From Sciurus carolinensis (taxonomy: Eukaryota; Chordata; Mammalia; Rodentia; Sciuridae), in NCBI RefSeq assembly GCF_902686445.1, contig NC_062222.1:136655035-136719034 (forward strand): a DNA stretch of 64,000 nt. Reading direction: 5' to 3'. Of this stretch, positions 1-10,100 are shown one piece after another (the stretch's first letter is position 1; the number at the start of each line of letters is the position of its first letter). Made by a program: the position numbers and the translations under genes. The notes below the pieces were generated by a model. The model did no database searches. It had not been told where the DNA came from and saw nothing but the letters and a program-made list of their open reading frames with translations.

Positions 1-510
1 AAATGAAGTTCATTCATAGTTTTTAGAAAAGTATAATAAAGTATATTTTTAAAGAAACTGTACTTTTAAAAAGTATAATGATTTTTTTGTTCTAGAAAGC
101 TATATTTTGACTTAAAGAATTACCACTCAGATAATCCCATTAGTGAAGGAACGTGTGAGATTTATCACACATAAACAATTGGGGGGTAGTTTATAATGAT
201 CCCCTCCTTTTGTGTGACTTTTTGTGAAATGCAAAGGCTGCAGAGGACACAGGAGATACTTCTCATTTGCTCACTGAAGCAGCCTGGCTAGAGGTTGGAA
301 GGGGCAGTGAGTATGTCTCACTGTTCTAATGATTCTGAGATACTATGGGCACATGACCCAGCTGTTGAATGGCAAGGGTGTACCAAAACCCTGTATTCTG
401 ACTGTGGGGCTGCTGTACTTCTTTCTCTTCTCGCCCACCTCAGTGAGTTAGAGAAGATTCCAGTGGTGTGCAAAAGCTTTCACAGGCATTGAACTATCTT
501 GGGTGTGTGT

Positions 511-511
<1 letters not shown>

Positions 512-550
<39 letters not shown>
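512..550. repeat. poly-T homopolymer tract
   Basis: An uninterrupted run of about 39 T follows a short GT repeat. It is probably the A-tail of a minus-strand retroposon whose body is no longer recognisable. Length polymorphism and assembly error are likely. Confidence 0.9.
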
Positions 551-555
<5 letters not shown>

Positions 556-607
556 CCTTAATGGAAACCAAAGTTTAAAGTAAAAAAGACATTCTGGAAT
601 AAGGGCT

Positions 608-690
608 TTAGGAGCAGTGGTAGAGCCTGTGCTTAGCATGGGCAAGGCCCTGGGTTCTGTCCCCAGCATCACAACAATATAAATAAAATA
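608..690 (+). mobile_element. ID SINE (tRNA-Ala derived), 5'-truncated
   Basis: The order is 'gcagtggtagag', then 'ggcaaggccctgggttc', then 'cccagcatcaca', ending in an A-rich tail. This matches the ID core, with the first 15 or so bases lost. Confidence 0.8.
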
Positions 691-930
691 AGATTATTCA
701 TTGTGGGGCCTTTAAGATTTATTTATAGAAACCTGTCTCTAGAATAATTTGAGTTAATTTTGAATGAAAGATAGAATGATTTGAAAGTTCTTTTCCTTTA
801 TCATGAACCTCTGAAGAAGGAACAATTTAAAACAGAAAACTTTTGAGCATATACATTGGTGCTCTTTCTTTAGAACTTTTAAAGTAGAACTGAGTTAACC
901 TGAGTTGGCATTTAGCTTCGTGCAGAGCAG

Positions 931-1017
931 CACTGGGAAGGTAGCTCAGTGGTAGAGTGCTTGCATAGCAGGCACAAGTCCTTGTTCGACTCCTTCCACC
1001 ACACAAGAAAGAAAAAA
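931..1017 (+). mobile_element. ID SINE
   Basis: It carries 'gtagctcagtggtagagtgc' (A-box region), an anticodon-stem-like segment, a mutated B box (cttgttcgactcc) and an A-rich tail. Confidence 0.85.
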
Positions 1018-3334
1018 TTTGTACTGACTAAATTTCACATTTAGAGATGAATGCGGGATGAATAGACTGAATTCAAAATTCTGCCAGCTATGTCCTTTAA
1101 CTTGCCAGGTAGATGAACATGGGTTTTGTCTGTGCTGGTCCCTGCCCCGTTGCTTTGACTGCTAGAGGTAAGTTTCAACAGGGTGGGTCATACCTGAACA
1201 AAGTTTTAATGGGACAGTTCATGAGCCAGCCAACCTACCTGGGTGTCTCTGTGTTCATCTCAGCTAGAACTTGTCTCTAACTTGGTCAGATGTTCGCCCT
1301 CTGTGGGAGACTTGGTCCTTAGGGAGAGGGAATCTACCACTTGGTGTTCTATACCCTGGTTACCTGCTAGTAACTTGAGGTTCATAGCCAGGAGGACTAA
1401 CGCCAACTGCCAGAAACTGCAAGAAGTGAGCCTTCTGGTGACTGGTGCTCCTGTGTGGCACCCGTTGAAAAGGGACTGAGAGGTTCATGCAGCCTTGTCT
1501 GAAGCTGCCAGACTTGCCTTCTCTTTCTTTTCCTTGGTCCTCAGCCGTCTGTGCTGTGTAGATTATTATCACTAGTGACTCACTGGTTATGAGCATTTAT
1601 TTTGAAACTTTATGCTGTCAGCTGTTGAACAAGTTGTAGAAAGAGTTCTGTAAGAGCTGGTAGCACAAATGACCTGGAAGATGTCCTGGGAGGCAGGTAT
1701 TTGCTTCATTTTGCATTTGCATGCCAATTTTTCCTTGACTTCTGGGTGTAATTTGGCTTAAAGAAACAATCTTTTATAACCCTCCATTCTGTGCTTGGGC
1801 TGAGATCCTCTTTTAAAGTGGACATAATAAAAATTGTAATAATATTTCTATGTCAATCTTCACAGTGAACCAGGTCTTTCATGGCATTGAAGTTCAAGGC
1901 CTTTATCCTTTTAAATAATGAGGTAAACAAGTGTAAGCCAAGCTTTCATAGTAAACTAACATTTTGAAGGTTTGGTGGCAAAGAAGACTGTAGATTTCAT
2001 CAGCAGCATTCTTCCTCTGAGTCTGATGATATTGTTTGATTCAGTTTCCTCAGATTTCAGTTAGAACTTCTGCATCTTGTCTCTCTTCCAGTGCTCCATA
2101 GTTTTCTTGTACTATATTTGTCTGCTTTTGTTATCAGTATAATGCTGGCCTTTTAACATGATTCAAGAAGTGTTTCCTCCTCTTCACTTTTGGAAAAATA
2201 TGAATAGAATGGCCTTATGTTTTCCTTAAATATTTGATAGAACTCAGTTGTTGGGGCCTGGAGATTTGTGGGTCTTTAACTATAAATTCAGCTCCTCTTG
2301 TGGACACAGAGATATTCATTGTATCTTCAAGTGATCTTTTGGTCATTTGTTTCAAGGAGCTCGTCCACTCTGTCTGAGTTGTTGAATATGGTGATGTAGA
2401 GTTGAGTGAACCCAGGGCCTGTTGCACGCTAGTCAAGCTCTGTCCCTGGCATGGAGTTTTTCTAATGTCCTTTTCATGTCAGCAGAAAAGAATAGTCACC
2501 ACCTCTCTCCTTCCTGGTATGATAATTTGCCTTCTCTCCTTTCTCTTCAGTCCAACTAGAGTCTCACCACTTTATTTAAAATAATCAGGTTTAGGTCATT
2601 GTTTTTCTGCTTTCTATTTCATTGCTTTCTAGTCTTTTTTAGTTTCTGAAGGTGAAAACCTCAGATCATCGATTTGAGACCTTTTCTAACATAGGTGTTA
2701 GGTGTTTAGTGTTACAAGTTTCTTCCTAGGTAAACACTGCTTTTGTGGTATTCTAAAAGCATCAGTACATTGTTTTCATTTCATTCAGTTCAAAATACTC
2801 TCTCCTTTGTCCTGTTGGATGTTTAGAAATACATTTTTTATTTCTCAAATATTTGGGGGGTTTTCCATACATCTTTATGTTGTCTCTAATGTAATTCTGT
2901 GGTCAGGAAGTGTACTCCTGTGACTTGAATCATTTCAGCTGTCTGTGACCGCCCTAGGACGAGCTGGTGGGCGATGGTCTCACCTCTGCCCTGCTTTTCT
3001 GTGTTGTGCCTCTTGCAGTGCTGAGAACGGGGTATTAGAACCCCCTGGTGTCACTGTGACTTTGTTTCTCCTTCAGTCCTCTCAGCTTTTGCTTTATGTA
3101 TTTTGGAACTGTGGTCAGGTGTGCCCTGTAGAGCTGCTAAATGCCTCTGGACACGTCTGCCTTCGTCTGCACGCGCTGGCCTTGGTCTCTGCTGACCTCT
3201 TTGCTCTGAAATCGACCTTGCTGAACCGTAACAGTGTGGACTTTCAGCTTTCGTCTTGTCAGCGTAGCATGGTCTCTGTTCTTTCACCCATTCCCTTGGA
3301 ACGTTTGCATTTTTATATTTAAGATGGCAGCACA

Positions 3335-3472
3335 GGGCTAGGGTCGTGGCTCAGTGGTAGAGTGCTTGCCTGGCATGCGTGAGGCACTGGGTTCAATTCT
3401 CAGCACCACATTTAAATAAATGAATAAAATAAAAGTCCATCAACAACCAAAAATAATATTAAAAAAAATAAA
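3335..3472 (+). mobile_element. ID SINE with squirrel-type extended tail, flanked by target-site duplication
   Basis: The ID head ('ggctagggtcgtggctcag' to 'ctcagcaccaca') is followed by ttaaataaatgaataaaat and 'aaaagtccatcaacaacc', the extended tail I associate with squirrels. An 11-bp direct repeat, atggcagcaca, flanks it at 3324-3334 and 3473-3483, so the insertion boundaries are clear. Confidence 0.9.
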
Positions 3473-3621
3473 ATGGCAGCACATAGTCGGGTCTTGCTGT
3501 TTTAAAATCTAGTCTATCTCTGCCTTTTAAATCAGCGTGTTAAGATATTTGTTACTAGCTAATTCATCCAAGTCTGTCTTCAAGTGAATGCCCTTTCCTG
3601 TCCTCTGTAAGAACCTTGCAG

Positions 3622-3826
3622 TCGCTGGGCACAGTGGCACACACCTGTGATCCCAACTGCTTGGGAGGCTGAGGCAACAGTTTCAAGGCTGAAGGCCAGC
3701 CTCAGCAACTTAGTGAGACCCCTGCCCCATCTCAAAAGAAAAAAGGGTTGGGGATGCAGCTTAATGGTAGAGCAGCCCTGAGTTTGATTTCCAGTACCAA
3801 AAATAAAAATAAATAAATAAATTTTG
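3622..3826 (+). mobile_element. B1-dID composite SINE
   Basis: The left half is 7SL/B1-like ('ctgggcacagtggcacacac', 'cttgggaggctgaggcaa', 'gccagcctcagcaactta'). The right half is ID-like ('ggttggggatgcagctta', 'gtagagcagccctgagttt'). It ends in an A-rich (aaat)n tail. Confidence 0.88.
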
Positions 3827-4132
3827 CAATTACTGAAGGAAAGAGGAGCCTGTGGAAGCGGCACTGCCCCTCTGCCCCTCACGTGCTGCCGTTTCCTGTA
3901 TTTTGTTGATATGTGTGCTACAAACCCCACATTTTGTCGTTTTTGTTTAAAAAATCAGTTATCTTTTAAGGATATTCAAATAATGAAGCAAACTTAATGA
4001 CCATTTCCAGCTCTGAGCGATCCGCACTCTGTTCTGGTGCCGTTTTGATTCCGTCTTCATGCTGTGATGGCGCAGCTCTGCTGGTGAGTCCCTCAGTCTC
4101 GACCTGTCTAGAAAGTCTGTTTCAGCCTGTTT

Positions 4133-4276
4133 TTTATTTTATGTATTTGTTTATTTTCGGTTGTAGATGGACACCATACCTTTATTTTGTCTGTTTATTT
4201 TAAGTGGTGCTAGGATGGAACCCACACCTCGCCCGGGCCAGGCCAGTGCTCTACCTCTGAGCCACACTCCAGCCCC
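4133..4276 (-). mobile_element. ID SINE with extended tail, minus orientation
   Basis: The reverse complement starts ggggctggagtgtggctcag, continues through the ID core ('cgaggtgtgggttccatcc') and ends in an A/T-rich extended tail. It sits inside the degraded L1. Confidence 0.82.
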
Positions 4277-6640
4277 ATGCCGTGGTTTCGAGAGAGATTT
4301 TTAAGGAGTGTAGAACTTGGAGTCAACGGGTTTTTCTTTGAGCGTTTTAAAGGTTTTCCTCTGACATTCCCTCACTCCCCTTGCTTCCAGCAAGGACTCT
4401 CAGGGACTCTCATCATTACCTTCCTTACACCCGCTGTTCCTTTTCTTTCTGGCTGCTCTGTGGTTTTCTCTCTGTCTCAGGCTTCAGTAATTTTATTATG
4501 GAGCGTCATTGACTTCCATGTTTCTTGGGCTTGGAGTTCATCGAGCGCCTTGGATCTGTGAGGTTTTTTAAGGCTTCATCAGCATAGGAAATTGTTCAGG
4601 GGTTGATTCTTTAAGTGTTAATCTGCCTCCTCCACCTCCTTGCAGACTTGGGTTGCTTGTAATGGGCTTCTGAGGGTGCACACAGCTCACGTGCTCTGCT
4701 TCTGCTCTCAGATAGTTTTTCTTCCATCCTGCAGTTCTGCAGTTTGTGAAGTTCCATGATCTTTTCTTCTAATGTGACTGATTGTGTCAGCTGTTGCCTG
4801 CGTTTCTCTCCGGGGACATGGTAGCCTTCGTCTCCAGGAGTTGGGTTGTACATCTTTTCTGTTACCCTCCATTCTCTTCTCAACTCTTTGAACAGTTGCA
4901 ATAACTGTTGTAATGTCTTCTCTGCCTCTCAATTCTCTGACAGTAATCATTCCATTTTGGATGTTATTGTTTTCCTGTAAATACCTTGAGCTTTGTTCTG
5001 GGACCCCAGTGAATTTTTGGAAATAGTTTGGTCCTTTGGGGTCTTTTAAGATTTGTCAGGCAGGACAGAGTGTTATTTAGGACTAATTCCCACCCCAAAT
5101 GCCAGATCCTTCTGAGGGTTCAAACCAGTGTCCCATACACTGAGGTTCTCCAGCCTGACCGGTGGCATTTGCCCCACCTGTTGAGCAGGAGGTCTGTTTC
5201 CTCCTGCCCTTCCTGGTGCTCCTTGCCCATGCCAGGGTTAGCGCTTTACTCACACACCCATGAACACTGGTGAACACTTGTAGACGACCCTTTGCACAAG
5301 TCTCTGATGCTCCCTCTCTGCAGCCTCTCAGACTTCTTCCTGTGAATCCAGTGACCTAGATTCCCATCTAGTCTCTTCAGCCATTGCTTCAAGTCTCCTC
5401 TTCATCTAGGTTGATTTTCAGTGATAAGCAACTTGTCAACTTGGTACATCTGACATCCCCAGATTTTTAAATTGATGATCTGTCTGGCATCCTCAGGACC
5501 AGAGGGTTGTTAAATGAGTTATGGAAAATGTTTTAATTTTAAAGAGCCAGCTGGAAAAGTTCAGCTGGTGAAAGTTATAGAAAACCTTTAATTAGCTTTG
5601 ATAATGTATAAAAGATAACACAGTAGCAAGGGATTTTTTAAAGCAGCAAAATGCTCATTAGTGATACATTAATCCAGCAATTTAGTCCTGTGGTGGATTT
5701 TAAATTGTTTAGATTTGATGTATATAAAGTTTACTATGTAGTTATAGATGAAGTGCAAGAAACTCAGTCTTAAATCTTTGGGGGAAGAGTATTTATCTTT
5801 CTAGCTTGATGCTTTTACTAACACTGAACACTAAGACTGCTTTGAGAGTTATTTTCTGTAGCCTTCTTATTGTCTACTAAAGTTCATGCAGAAGCTGAGC
5901 TGGTGAGCTTCACCTTTCTCTATGTTGGTGTTATATGCTGTTGTGTAAGTCAGTCAGCACTCTGCCACAAAGAACATTATGATTTTATAAACCCATTGTT
6001 AAGATTAGTTTCACATATTAAAATATGTTGAAGGGAAATGCTTTCAAATTAAGAGTGTCATCTATCACAGTAATCAGAAATTCAACCTAAGTATATAAGA
6101 AAATTTTGTTACAGTAGGTATAAAGTATAGCCTGGCATGGTGTAAAAACGTTTGTGTTTCACCTTAATTTGTATGAAACAAGCAGTGACTAGTTCTGAAG
6201 TTTTTAGCCATATGAAAGAATTGATCACCTGTATGAAACTTAAATTTAGAGGACTAATTCTTTTTGCCAGTGTTCCAAGAAAATTTATATTTGACTCCTT
6301 ATTTTTGTTATACTTAATGTGAACTAGTGAGTTGTTAGTAAATTCTTTGAATGTTACATATAAACAGAAATTTACTAGTCCTGTCTCTTGAGATAACAAA
6401 ATGAACATCAGTGTAATTGAGCACAAACAGAACAGAAACTTATCAGTTTTCCTGTTAAAAGATAGTAAGCTTTTAAAAGTTTACAGTGTCTCTTAATTTT
6501 AAGTGTCAAAGATTCCAGTGGGAAAACAGTGTTCTAAGATCAAAGGTATTTTAATAAAGAGGAGCAGTTTGATTTTTTTTCAAAAGATAAAATAATTTAG
6601 TTTATATATAATACATACCTTTTTTCTCTCATTTTTGCAG

Positions 6641-6911
6641 GTTCTGCCGGAGACTTAAACGTTTGACCTCAATGTGAAATGAAAGTAGAAAATTGCATGT
6701 ACATGTCTGTTGCTGTCAAGATGCTGATTCAGTGATCATGCCTGAAGAGGGAGGTCCTGTTCCAGAGAGCTGATGGCCAGCAAGGGTAAATGCTTGTCCT
6801 AGATGTCAAGCATCTCTCCTTTTTACTGGAGTGAAAATCGCCTCCAGAGACCAACAGAACATCAACTGCAGAAAATGCCTTGCATTTTAAGGATGTCAGC
6901 AACCTAAATTC
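6641..6911 (+). other. KIAA0232: 5' UTR part of KIAA0232 start exon
   Basis: The exon begins right after the acceptor AG at 6639-6640. The leader is unusually rich in AUG triplets with short ORFs (see the separate uORF entry). It is exon rather than intron because it is continuous with the conserved coding part that follows and has a good acceptor in front of it. A transcript starting inside it cannot be excluded. Confidence 0.75.
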
Positions 6912-6995
6912 ATGCACCTGTCTGTACAGTTGTTGTGGATGGTTTGCCATCTGAGAGCTCCTCGAGTTCTATCCAGGCCCTGTGTCTGTTTCTGA
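6672..6995 (+). promoter_or_regulatory. KIAA0232: tandem upstream ORFs in the KIAA0232 leader
   Basis: Read directly from the sequence: a start-stop (ATG TGA) at 6672-6677; an 18-codon ORF at 6679-6735; an 11-codon ORF at 6738-6773; a 9-codon ORF at 6773-6802, whose ATG overlaps the previous stop (TGATG); a 34-codon ORF at 6803-6907, starting directly after the previous stop; and a 27-codon ORF at 6912-6995. The last begins at the ancestral KIAA0232 start codon. The next ATG (6997) is the one in frame with the protein. Such leaders normally reduce translation of the main frame and make it depend on leaky scanning or reinitiation. Regulation itself is inferred, not shown. Confidence 0.6.
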
Positions 6996-6996
6996 C

Positions 6997-7140
6997 ATGT
7001 CTCTGCTTCATGCTTTGGGCCCAGTGCAGACCTGGCTGGGACAAGAGCTGGAGAAATGTGGCATTGATGCCATGATTTATACTCGGTACGTCCTCAGTCT
7101 CCTGCTGCATGACAGCTATGACTACGACTTGCAGGAACAG
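6997..7140 (+). CDS. KIAA0232: KIAA0232 coding exon 1 (start exon)
   Basis: It encodes 48 residues from MSLLHALGPVQTW to DYDLQEQ, then donor gtattt at 7141. Human KIAA0232 as I remember it has 29 residues before this Met, starting MRPVCTVVVDG. The matching DNA is present at 6912-6996 but is two bases short: one lost right after the ATG and one in the tcgagttct/atcc junction (about 6969-6971). As a result the ATG at 6912 runs into a stop at 6993-6995. The reading frame from 6997 onward is intact and conserved. The genomic distance from 6912 to 7140 is 229 nt, against 231 expected for 77 codons. Confidence 0.85.
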
Positions 7141-10100
7141 GTATTTATTTATGTGTTTTAAATGTTTTGTGTAAACCGACGATTGTATTTGCATGTGTGT
7201 GTTCTTAAAGGAGTGCTTCCACGCTCCAGAACAGGGCTAGTCTGTGTGTGGTGTCTAACCTTCGGGGATGAGATGACAAGGCTGTGTTAGAACGTGAACG
7301 AGTTCTGACACTCAGCACACTGTTTAGTTCCATTGTTTGCTTTGTAGCCTTTCTCCATGTTAGTTACATTCTAGATGTTGCCTGGACTGCCAATAGGTTG
7401 ATGATCTGTCATCTTTGAGCAGCACAGTTCTAGGGCCTTGGTTTCTATGTTCAGGACAATTGTACATTACAACTAGATTTTTAATCATTGTTTCTGTTAC
7501 ACTTCTTACTACCCCAAAGTTTCATAATGGATTTAATCAGCAAGAGTGATGTTAAACAGTGTGACAAATCAGTAGACTTAAAATTCTGTAAAGCTCATCA
7601 CTTTGCCAGAAGTCACTGTGTGTCACCTTGTAATTCAGACATTGTGAATTTTACTTGACATGGTGTTGAGTTTAAAGTGAGGAGCCAACCAAATCTGGGT
7701 TCTTGAAAAATACCCTCAACCACAGTCTCGTTCTCTAGGATGAGCTCCTACAGTGAGGCCTGCCGAGGGGAAGCATAGTTCTTGGCTGCGGACGCGGGGC
7801 TCTGGGTGACCTATGCCTACAAATTTCACATAAACTCCAGGTTTTTGTAGACCCTTAGTGGAAAGAAGGGGCTATTTTGTGGACACTTTGTTGTTTCAAG
7901 CCATTGTTACTAACACTGAAAGCACAAAGTTTCATTGACAGAAGAAACTGGCTTTGCCCTTCTCAGCCACAAGAGCTTCAGTGTCCTGTAAGCGCAGTGT
8001 ACAGAGCATCTCCTTGGGTTCCTCACGTGTCTTGCCTGTCCCTGGGCAGACATGCCTCTCACTGTGGGTGTCTCATCGTGTCCCCCTGGACACATCACTT
8101 CTAGGTGGCTTATGGCCTTGGCCAGAGAGAATTGGGGAAGCAAGGTTTCCAGAGGGTTGACTCAGAACCTGATGATCAGCAGATGGGTTTGGTTTGGGTC
8201 AGTATTTGGTAGTTTCCTTACGAAAGCGTCCTGATTTGCCGCCATCTTTGTAGCAAATGTAGAATAGACTAGGAACAAGTAAAATGTAAAATCTATAAAC
8301 ATGGAAGAACCTTCCAGAAGTAAGGAAGATCTTTCTCATAATTAAAAAAATCACATACTTGTAACATATACTCAGGTTTATGTGGGAATGAATCAGTTTT
8401 TAGTAGAAATTTAATCGCATTTCTTAGAGATGTATGTCAGCGGTCTCAGCCTAGAATATTTAATCAACAAATCAATAAATTCACTAAGCTCAAATTAATA
8501 CCTTTAACAGCCCAAAGTGTTCGTGTGCTAAGGGTTGTAGGACATTTAGAATAAAACAGAACTGTTCTTGATAAGATTGTAATGAAACACATCTCTGGTC
8601 AGATTTGATGGTGAACCTTCTGGTGTCTCCATGAGCTGCAGCTGAATGCGGTCAGGGACGTGAACATGAGCATCTGCTTGGGTTTGATCCTCCCTGCTCA
8701 GTTGTGGTTCATCATCAGGGCATGACATGCATGTTGGTGAAAACAGTGTATCTACAGTTACAAGGAGGACCCACAGGGAAATAAAAGACCCTAAAACACT
8801 GCTCCACACAGCCTGGGAAGCAGAGCCTGCCATGTTGTGTGTTGATGAAGAAGTTCAGCTTAAAAACCACACCTGATTAACACGAGGCGACTCGGGTTCA
8901 GGTAGCCCCTGCAGTACTTCTCCCGCAGTTACAGCCTCCTTGTCAAGGTGGCAGAAGCGTCTAACTCATGGGAGGAGGTGCACACGGTTCCCAAGAAGAG
9001 CGCTGGGGTGCAGAGCTCAGCGAAGGTGTCTTCAGCAGCAGCGAGGAGAATGCAGGCGCCTGTGCTTGGCTTCTGGATTCTGGAACTCACGACTCTTGCT
9101 CTAGTTGAGGCCAGCGCCCCCTTTCCTGACCTCCGGTTCGCTTGAGCTTACAGTGGCCTGCGACCTGGCCCCTCACATGTGGGCCATATTACTCCTCTCC
9201 CAGGTGTCTGTTAGCTCATCTTGCCTCGCCCTGTAGTCGGTCTCCAGTCATTCTAGCCCTGAATTACAGATGGCAAGTTTGAAAGCCATTGTTCCACCTG
9301 CTAGCTCTGACTGACTTGGACAGTCCTTTACTTTGCCCCGTCTTGGTTAATAGAGACACAAAAGCTCCTGAGTTCCCAAAAGATTTTGTACATGAATTGG
9401 GGTCAGCTGTGCCAGGGGGATTAGTAAGAAGTGAGGCTGATAAGACCCTAGTCTTGGTGAGGGCTGAACACCTGAAATGGATACTCGCCCCTCTGGTTGG
9501 TGGTGCTGGCAGCTTGCTGGGTGGCTGTGAACAGCTCCTTCCTGTGTGGAGGTGCCGAGGCTGGCAGGGATCTCACCTCTATGGGCTTCTGCTTTCCTTC
9601 TTTCTTTGGTTGGGATTGCTGTGCTCTGGTAAGTATATTCTCAGACAGGAATTCCCTGTGTATCATTTTCAGATGATATCAACTGCTTTTCTTCCTCATC
9701 CTTCAAAAAAAGCTCGTCATGTTTTCTTTGAAACTTTTAGATTCTTCCCAAAAGCAATGACTTAGACCATGCGTGACTGTGTCACTGCTGTGCAGCTCTT
9801 CACTTTGGTTGCTGGAATGTCTTCTCTTTCACAGTCAGCTCCAACATCCTTGTGGGCAGAAAATCACTTTGATTTTTTCAGGAGATTTTAACTTTTCCTT
9901 ACAGAGTAATTTCAAACATCAGAACAGCAGGAATAGTGTGCAGACTAGACTCTGGCAGTCACTCAGGCTGTTGGTAATGCCTTCGCCCTTTGCTGCATCT
10001 CTGTTCTTCTGTATGTGCCACCACCTGAATGCCCCAGTGTGTGCGTGCTGGAGGGAACCCAGGAGCATCCTGCCTCTGAGCCACATCCCTGGTTCTTTTT

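Larger units (their letters stand above)
2080..5060 (-). mobile_element. degraded L1 (LINE-1), minus orientation
   Basis: Reading the plus strand gives T-rich sequence matching the reverse complement of L1 ORF2 in several blocks. About 2128-2270 is the segment around 'atcagtataatgctggcc'. About 2590-2640 is 'tctatttcattgctttctag'. About 2770-2900 contains 'aaatatttgggg' followed by 'gtggtcag'. About 3070-3110 and 3490-3560 are further blocks. More blocks at about 4270-4960 resemble the upstream part of an old L1M-type element ('gccttggatctgtgaggttt', 'ttttcttccatcctgcagtt'). No frame is open for any length. An ID fragment (about 2406-2450, minus) and the SINEs at 3335, 3622 and 4133 interrupt it. 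Outer limits are approximate, and it may be more than one element. Confidence 0.65.
1..6640 (+). other. KIAA0232: intron (or 5' flank) upstream of the KIAA0232 start exon
   Basis: No coding exon is visible here. The stretch ends in a strong 3' splice site: a pyrimidine-rich tract followed by ttttgcag at 6633-6640. It therefore belongs to the transcript as intron sequence, and the promoter and first non-coding exon(s) should lie upstream of the window. It holds ID SINEs near 608, 931 and 3335, a B1-dID at 3622, a minus-strand ID at 4133, a poly-T run at 512-550 and a long degraded minus-strand L1 at about 2080-5060. I see nothing gene-like in 5100-6640, which is AT-rich unique sequence. Confidence 0.75.

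Noticed and set aside
9289..9765. 158-codon plus-strand open frame in the first large intron
   Set aside because: No recognisable domain, no conserved relative I know of, ordinary composition and no promoter or splice context. Probably chance.
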